Source: Antilocapra americana (lineage: Eukaryota > Chordata > Mammalia > Artiodactyla > Antilocapridae). Taken from it: a stretch of DNA of 64,000 nucleotides. This document shows, piece after piece, positions 52,001-61,000 of the stretch. Position 1 is the stretch's first letter. Each line of letters starts with the position of its first letter. The notes beneath the pieces were generated by a model that saw only the letters and a program-made list of their open reading frames with translations, ran no database searches and was not told where the DNA came from. Both the position numbers and the translations under genes were made by a program. Where the stretch lies: the NCBI GenBank assembly GCA_007570785.1, contig ML662479.1, positions 475,670 to 539,669 on the forward strand, read 5' to 3'.

Positions 52001-55000
52001 CACATAAGAGGAGGTACAAACCACCCCTTTCAGAGCAAACAGGGTGCCTTCCTCTGTCAGTGCTGACTGGCTGTCTTCTGACACCCAACGCTCCAGCTAG
52101 CTTGAGCTTCCACGGGCAGACATCCTAAAGGACACGCTCACAGACCCACGCCTTGAAGGGCATCCCCACTCCCACACGAAGTCCTGACAACCATCGGGAC
52201 TGAGGCTTAGCCCTGATGGTTAGTTATGGGCTCCAGGGCTGCCCCAGCCAGACTGGGTGGAGACCCAGGAGGGTCAGAGTAGGCGGCCTGTGGAACCAGC
52301 TATTGATACGGCTCCTTCAAGACAGCGTCACTCCCTAGAGCGGTGCTTTAGGATACAACGTGGGCGACTCCTGACTTGGAGAGGGCCGTTGGCAGAGAGT
52401 AAAAGACCCTGCCCTCAGCAGCACCAGCTCCTGACAGGTGATTGCTCTCAAAACTGAATGGCAACACCAGATGCTCATCAATTCTTCCCTGAAATCTTGC
52501 CACCTGCGACATGGACCGATCCTGAGAACACTATGCTCAGTGAAATACGTCAGACAAACACAAAGACACACACAAGCTCATAGACACCGAGAACAGACGG
52601 GCGGCTGCCGAAGGTGGGAGGTGAAATGGGTAAGACACGCCAAAGGCACAAACGTCTGATGATACAGTAAACTCAGCACGGGGATGTAATGTACAGCATG
52701 GGGACCCCAGTTAGTAACGCTGCCCTGTGTATCTGAAAGTTGCTGAGAGAGTAGATCTTAGAAGTCCTCATCACAAGAAAAAAAATCCTGTAACTGTGCA
52801 TGGTGACGGACGTTAACCAAACTTACTGCGATCATTTCACAGCATACACAAACACCAAATCCTCATGCTGTACCCGTGAAACTAACAGGATGTATGTCAA
52901 TTATACCCTGACACCAAAAAGGAAACAGTAAGCAACTGAACAGGCACCACACTCAGATCTTTCCGCAGAGACAGGTTCTGATCTGTTGCTCTCGCCCTAA
53001 AAACCCCATGGCTGATACAGCATCCCCCCACCGAGCCGGGAGGCCGGCTGGGGCGGCGGCACAGGGCGTTACCTCCTCCTTGGACTCGCTGTTCTCGCGC
53101 TCCCGGGGCTCCTGCTTGACATGCGTCACCATGGCGAAGGCTGCGCGGTCGTGGCTGTCAGCCAGGTTGATGACGTTGGTGATGGAGGGCAGCATGGCAC
53201 CCTGGCAGCTGGTCCCGATGGGCGTGCTCTTCTCACACACAGCCAGGAGGAGCTGGGGGTACACAGGGGAGGAGAGGCCTGGGACCTGCGCCTAGCGCTT
53301 GGGCGTGGGGACCCCAGTGACCTCTGAGTCATCTCAGCCGACACACATGTGTGGCGGACTCCCCTCTATTCTGCTGCCCCAACCTAGACAGGAGGCTGCA
53401 CCTCTCTTCCACTGTCCCCACTCAGGTGCCCCCGACTGCCTGTCTAAGTGGGCTGGACAGAGGGGCCAGCTAGACCGGGCCCTGGAGGGTAGACCGTGCC
53501 CTGGGCACAAAGACAAGGAGCAATGCAATCTGCTTCGCTATGAGAAAGGCTATGAGAACGGCCGCAGTGTGCTGGGCAGGACGGGGTGGGTGAACACTAG
53601 CCGGACATGCCTGTCTCCGTCGGCGTGAGGAGCGAGGAGGAAGGCAGAGAAGTGTGGGGCCGCGCGCTGGTGACACCTGGAGACAGGCCAGACCACGGAC
53701 CAGCTTGGCCTGGCCGCTCCGCCTCCTGGCTGTCGGTCAGCTCCTTCTGACCAGAGATGACAGCGGTTCTGCGGTGGAGACGTCTGCCTCTCTGCGTGGG
53801 TATGGGCACCTGGCTCCGGGGCCCGACTTACCTCAATGCACTGCTTGATCCAGAAGTGGTTCCCCATGGCCTCCCAGTTCTGGGAGCAGGTCACATAGAG
53901 TAGGCGCTCGTAGACGCGACGCTTCATAGAGTTGTCGAAAACCTCAAAAAACTTGGCCCTGATGAGCGGCTGGGCGCAGCGCAGCCCCGAGAGAAAGGCC
54001 GGCTCAAGCTTTGCAGTCAGCTCGCTGCCCGACAGCGTCTCATCCCTGGAACGTTTGAACAAAAGGCTCACTAATGACACCAACATACACTGTGTGTCTC
54101 ACGACGTAAGTGAACGTTTAAAACTTATTATACATGGGAAGATTAAAAAGTCACATCAATAGCGGGCCAGAGGGCACAGCAGGGACGACATGGTGACATG
54201 TGCTTGGCTGCGGTGATTACCTGTACACGTAGTTAACGAGGTCTAAAAACTGGGCGTTCAGTTCCAGGTCTTCTGGAAAACGCTTTTCTATGTAGGTCAT
54301 CATTTTCACAAGCAAAATGGACTTCTCCCGGAGTGTAGGTGTCTGCACAAATTTAAGAGTCAATTATTTGAGAAAGGACATGTTCGAAAGTATTTCAGCC
54401 ATCTGCTCAGCTGATCTTTAAAGCTCCTAAAGTCTTCTCTGGTAAATAAGGTCATTTCTAAATGGTTCTTTGGATGCTTCAGATCAAGACAGATGCCGAC
54501 ATAATTTTCCTGGGGGGCTACAACTTACTTGGGAGAGAAAGCAACTAAACTAGAAAACAAATTGGAAGTTTGCAAGCATCTTAGTTACCAAGGAATAATG
54601 CCTCATCATTGTTATTTTTGGCTCATTTCACATCTTAACAGAAGTAAAACCACGTTACATGACCAGTTATTTCAAGTTTCTGTTCAAAATTTGTGAAGCA
54701 CAGTGGGAAAAATCCAACTTAAAAAAAGATCCCATGAGTGCAACTACTGGAAAGAAAAAACATTCTGCTTGAGAACTTGCAGAAGAGCTTAGAAGGTGAT
54801 GGCCGGATCATCTCTTGCATACTCGGGGAGGTCCACAGGCCGGCGCACAGCCCCCTGCCCGGCTCACCTGATTGGCTGCCATGGGGGAATTGTTCTTAAC
54901 CCATTCTTCCACAATTTTAACCACGGACCGGAGGATTTTGGCATCGGGGGATTTCTCAATGAGGGAGGTCAGGATGGCCTGAATAAAGTTCTTCCTCATC

Positions 55001-58000
55001 TCCATGCTCATCACAGCCAGGCGCGTCTTCACCAGCTCCAGACTCAGCATCACCAGCTCACTGGTCCCTGCTCAAGGGGAGAGATGCCAGCTATCAACCA
55101 CCCGAGCAGCTGGAGCCAGCCCACACCCTCCCCAGAGCGCTTTCTCCCTGAAACTAGGGCTCCGGCGTGTGAAATGACTCCTGGCTCTGACCACGCCGCC
55201 TTGCCAGGGCGGCCCAACGAGAGCCTCCTCGCAGGGCAGGGGATGACAGAGCTGACGGGACCAGGGGTTTGGCCAAGCCCTGAAGGCATGTGTACGGCCC
55301 CAGAGGGCCGAGAGGTGTGACTCCCACAGCTCCCCCTGCCCCCCAATGCGGCACTCGGGTCCTGGAGCTCAGAGCTCGGGTCTGGATCAATCCTCAGACT
55401 TCACTCTTCAGAAACACTGGCTCTGACTAAGCAATCTCTGCTTCTAACAAAACCGTCAGATAACTCTCATTAGTGGCAAATGGTCCTCAAAATCTCTTCA
55501 TTCTCACAACCCCAAACTGTAAAAGCAGTTTGTTTTAAAAGAGAGTTTGACGCTGTGGTCAATGAAATGCTCAGAATCTGTTAAGAGCAAGTGATGATGA
55601 ACACAAAAGCAGTGGGCAGGGGCACTGGCTTCGGAGCCGAATCGCGGTGGCACCGCTCGGCCGTCGCGGCCCCGAGGCAGAGCCGGCCCAGCGCATCACC
55701 TGAGGCTGCCTCCGTGCTGCCCGATGCGGCCTGCGGGCTCAGGTGCTCCCGCACCATCTTCTGCAGGGAGCGCATGAAGACCGAGATCAGCCTGTCGATA
55801 TAGCTCGGGTTGTTGCTGCAGGCGGACTTGAGGATCATCAGCGTCCCTGGAGGGGAGAGGGGGGCCAGGGGCGTTCTGAGTCTCTAAAAACTGAGTAATT
55901 CAAAAAACTGTCAATTACTCCTAAAAACATTTAAACAAGTCCTAGACAAAAATGTGCCGTTTCTGACAAAAGTACAGATTGACCTCAAATGTGTCAGGCT
56001 CAATGGCATTGTTGACAAGTCTGAACTGCTCGAGTCCACTTGTGTGTGGCTTTTTTCCAACAGTATACACGATCCTCAGTCAGCTCAATTTGCGGACAAG
56101 AGACAGTGGACGCAGTGAGACCCCGTACAGACGCTGAGGCCCACTACACTCACAAGAAGACCTGCTACGCCTGCGTGGGGTCGGCGCCCCAGACCCCACA
56201 TGTTCAAGAATCAGCTTAACGTCCCATAAAAGCTTACACCACAGACCTTTAAACAACCCGGGCAGTGGGGGAGGAGCACGCGGGTCTGAGGCAGGAGGAA
56301 GCTCTGAGATTGGGCGGGGGTCTTTCACCTCCAAGACCCCAGGGGACCATGGTCTTGTGCACCTGGCCACTTGCAGACACTCTCAACAACACATCAGCTC
56401 AGAGCTCCTCCCGACACGCTGTGCCCTTCCCAGGAGGGAAGCCCGTCCAGGCGAGCAGAGACGTGTGCAGGCGGGATGCACACTCACCGAAAAGCTGGGA
56501 GGGGTTGGCGCTGGTGGCCTTCTCGTAGTTGGTGAGCCCCTCGTAGATGACCTTGCCCACGGCTGCATATAGGCACTCCAGCTCCTCGTACTTGGAGGCC
56601 ACGCTGGAAGTGCCTGGAGCAGAAGTGGGGATGTGGGCCCGGCCTGGCTGAGAGACGCTGACTCTCCCCAGGCCAGCCCCGAGCTCCGTCGTCTGGGACC
56701 CACGGTGACCCTCACCCCAGGACACGAGGCTCCCAGGTAACGGAGCTCAGTGACCACCTTTCATGTCCCCGAGCCTCGACCCAACCCCCTGAACACACAG
56801 AGAAGATGCCAAAATTCTACCCTGCCAGCTGTTCAACGCTTGACCAAAATGCTTTAACCAAACTTTCTTTTAACCTTAGGGAAACAGTAACATGTTGCTG
56901 ATGAAGAAAAACTGTATTTCCAAAGTGGACCAAAAATTGTAATGCAAAGACTTTGACTGTGAAGTTATATCAACTTTTTTTTTTAAAAGAAAGTTTTGTG
57001 GTATGAAAAAAAAGCTCGGATGATAAAATGTTCATTTGGCAAGCGGAGGAGGGAGGAGCCCTCTAGGTAACAAGCTCTAGGCCCACCCAGCCAGGCGGAA
57101 AAAAGAGAGAGAGGGGCGCGGACGGCCAAGGCCACGTACTGGGCTCGGTGGGGAAGAGGCTCATGAGGCGGGACAGCAGGCTGTGCACAGCCCGCAGCAC
57201 CTTGGTGTTCCCGCAGGTCATGCAGGCGGCCACGCCGCGCTGCAGGGGCTTGAAGCTGCTCAGGATGGCCGGCGGCTGCAGGACGGTGAGCAGGAAGCTC
57301 AGCACTTCCAGGCCGGTGCAGATGTTCCCGTAGTTCACCTGGTTCGGTTGCTCCTGCAACGGGGGACACGGGCCACGCGCGGATGAGACAACAAGTGGAC
57401 GCCGGCGACAGGGACACCAGGCCACTGAGCGCTCGGGAGGGGAAACCAGAGAAAACAGACGGCCGAGGGCTGGGCACGCCAGGCGTACGAATGGCCACCA
57501 CATTCTGTGAACACGGCAGGGTTTCATAACCTTTCAATAAATTCACTTTACGTATTTAGTCAAACTTCCTTCAAAAAGTTCATGAGAAACATTAGTGTTT
57601 GGCTTAAAAAGGCAACCACTGCAATGAATTCTGCTTTTCTCCTTTCATGTTTTCAGTTCAGCTACATACACGCTTCCAAAAGGAAGCATCTTTGAAACTG
57701 TGTATCATGAAATCAACTTAGCAAATTGTCAGCGCTAAAAAAAAAAAAAGAATACAAAAAAGAGCACCAAGGTGCATAGTAAGCGTTTAAGTTTGGCTTC
57801 AGGACACTCGTGTCTGTGGCTCACACACACACACACGCGTGCCCTGCGTGCACGCTACTCTGAGGTGGACTCTGAGGAAAAGGCAGACGTCAGTGTGAGC
57901 ACACCCCCTGCTCTTGGAAAACGTGAACCTGTGAAGGGGCTGAGCTTGAGTCAATGGCGACTAATTCTGACAGGAAGATAATCTGACCTTTCCAAGAGAA

Positions 58001-61000
58001 ACAGAGGGAAGAAACCCGCAGAGGACCTGGCAGTGAAGCCTGAGGCCGGCATCAGAGTGCGCACTGCGGACCCGGCGGGCCTACCGCTCCAGAGCGCCTG
58101 TGACCCAGGGGACCTGAGGGGCCGTTCAACACACTTGAGCACCAACACCCATCTTCCCAGCGCAAAGTGACAGACGTTTACAGCAGGTTTTCAAGTCTTG
58201 AAACGGAAAGCTTTCAGGTTTCACCACAGACCTAGACAAATTGAACTGTGTCCTGGTGACGAGACGGATAAGGCCAGAGAGCAGCTTCTGCAACCTCCGG
58301 ACAATCAAAGGACTGCGGTTTGTACAGGAACAAGAACGCCCAGAAACCCCTCCAAAGATCAGCGCCTGGGCTCTCTCAGGTACTCCGGGCTAACTGGTAG
58401 GTCGTTTTAAGAAATGACTCCGTGAAAGGCAAGGGCACTACTCTGCTTCCAAGACTCTTGGCTCCACCTGGGGTAGAGGGGGAAGCATGGCGCCCTCTCC
58501 TCTGCCGGCGGCCAAAAGAGCAGTGGGAGGGGCCCCGACCGGCGGAGGGAGCAGGCTTGGGGCCCAGCCGTCCCGAGGGCCCCCGCACCTACCACACTCA
58601 TCAGCAGCTTGTCGAACCACTGCAGCTTGAGCTCCGACTTGGCCCACATGTCCGGGCGCAAGGCCGTCTTCAGGAGGGTCACACACCGGCGGGACAGCAC
58701 CTCCCCTGGAGAGCCCGCCGTGGTGGTGTTGTCGTTGACCTGAAGGTTCACTGGTGTCAGGCCGGGTTACCCTGCACGCAGGGCCCAGGCCGCTCGCCCG
58801 CCCCGGCCACCCTGCACCCAGCTTCCGCCTCCGCTGGGAGCCGGTGCCCTCACAGTGGGTCACTGGCGACCTACACCCCTCTGTGCGACTGGCGGGACTG
58901 AGCACGCTGCGGCACTCAGGGACGCACGGCTGAGAGTCGGGGAGCTTGTTAGCAGCACTCGAGATCCTCAACAGTGTTGCAAGATAGTACACACCACTTC
59001 TTAATAGCTATAAAACCACTTTGTGAGGGAAAGATCGTTTATAAGGGTTTCTTTAAAAACATAAAAATGAGAAGTTTCAGAAACTGACTCCCAACAATGG
59101 TGTGAAAATACGCTACTGACTTGAACGGTAAACAAATGAGTTACAAGGCATCCGAGTCACTGAACGCCGTCCACTGCTTGTGTGGGCTGGGTCTTCCCAA
59201 CACCCTCACGACACAGGTCACCCGAGAGTCAAGTAATCCAACCCAGGGTCACCAAACGCCACCGACACGCTGTTACGTGTAAGATCTGCCACTATTTTAT
59301 CACTGCCGAAAAGTTCTACAGAATCTTATTATAAAACACAGGCTGATTTCAGGAATATCAAGCGTGTCACTAAACAAATGAAATCTCTAAGAAGGAGACA
59401 GACTACTAAAGACGTGCTCTCAGACCCGCTCCGTCTACTTCTTTTCTGACGGAGCAGTTGCAGACTGCTGAACCCACGAGGCTCCCGGGCAGCCTTCGCT
59501 CAGAAGGACGCCCGACCTGGGCCATGCGGACACACCTGGCAGGCCACGCGGATGAGGAAGTTCACCACGGTGTCGGTGTGCTGCTTGTCGATGGGCTTGG
59601 CAAGCAGGGAGTCGGCGCCCGGCAGGGACTGGCTCCGCCCAAACACCTGGGGGCAGGAGAGCCGTCTCAGATGCGCCTGGGCACCCCGGCAGACGGCGAG
59701 CAAAGCCGGCACAGAGGAAGGGCGGCGCCCCGGGACACCCCTGCAAGGGAACAAGTCCAGGAAGCGGGGTTGCGGCGGCCCAGGCCCGTGCTCTCACCGC
59801 GCTGATGGCGCCCGTGGCCGTCCTGAAGCGCTTCACCTCCTGCGCGGAGTCCACCGACAGGCCTCTCTTGATCGAAGACGAGACGGAGGTGACCCCTTCT
59901 CCACTCGAGTTTGGGTCCAGGTCTGAATCGGGCTTAAAGAGATGCACCCACGCTGGACTTTGCCGACCGCTCTCCGGGGAGAGGCGTGAGGGACGCGGCC
60001 GGGGCCGACGGGAGGGGCTGCCGCCCTACCTGCTGGTCCTTGATCCGCTGCAGCTCCCACTTGATGACGACCTCGGACAGGTCCACGGCCAGCCGCCTCT
60101 GCTCAATGGTGACGCTGGGCGTGAAGCCCAGCCGCTGCATGGCGCTGACCATGTGCTGTACCAGGTGGTGCCGTACTGGGTAGTACACCTGTGGGCACGG
60201 GCCGCTCAGGCCAGGGCACCAGCGCACGCAGACGCGCGCAGCCTGCCTCAGCCTCCACACACGCGACCCAACCTTTTGCCCCAGAATTCTGAACCGTAAC
60301 TTGAGCTAAGAAAACTCTAGGCACCTTCTTAAGTATGTTTATCACTCCCCCTGCATCCACTGAGTTCCAATACAGAAGCATGTTGTAAGCTTTTATGGAC
60401 CATCTTTAAAATGCTGAAATACTGAATTCTTGTTAGGTAGACAAGTCTAGTCACATGTACTAAACTTCAGACTCGATGTCATAAGAGTCAGCCATGCCAA
60501 GAGACAAGAATCTACAAGCAACAATCTACATACAAATATATAAAAAGACGAGATGATCTGGTTATAGAAAAGGAGACACCAGTGATCTCAAGACTTAATG
60601 ACACTACTTCCCACCTTAGAGTAACAACGCGCCTGCATTCACAGATAACTGAGCACCGCTGGTCCTTGACCAACACAGGGGTCGGGGTGCCCACCCTCCA
60701 CAAAGTCGAAAATGCGACCACCGAGTTTAGTCGGTCCTCTGTATCCATGGTTCCACCTCCACAGACTTGACTAACTGCAGATCATGTAATATCACAGTAC
60801 GTATTTACTGAAAAACGTCTGCGTGTGAGTAGATCTGCACAGTGCAAACCCTTGCTGTTCAAAGATCGAGTGTCCTTGCAGGAAAAACGTTGTCTTAGAC
60901 AGAAAGAATCATACACACCTCGAAACCTCCTCTAAACTACAGCAATTTCCATGTTGTAAGGCCACACACATACTAATCAACAGAAAGGAAACATCTTCTC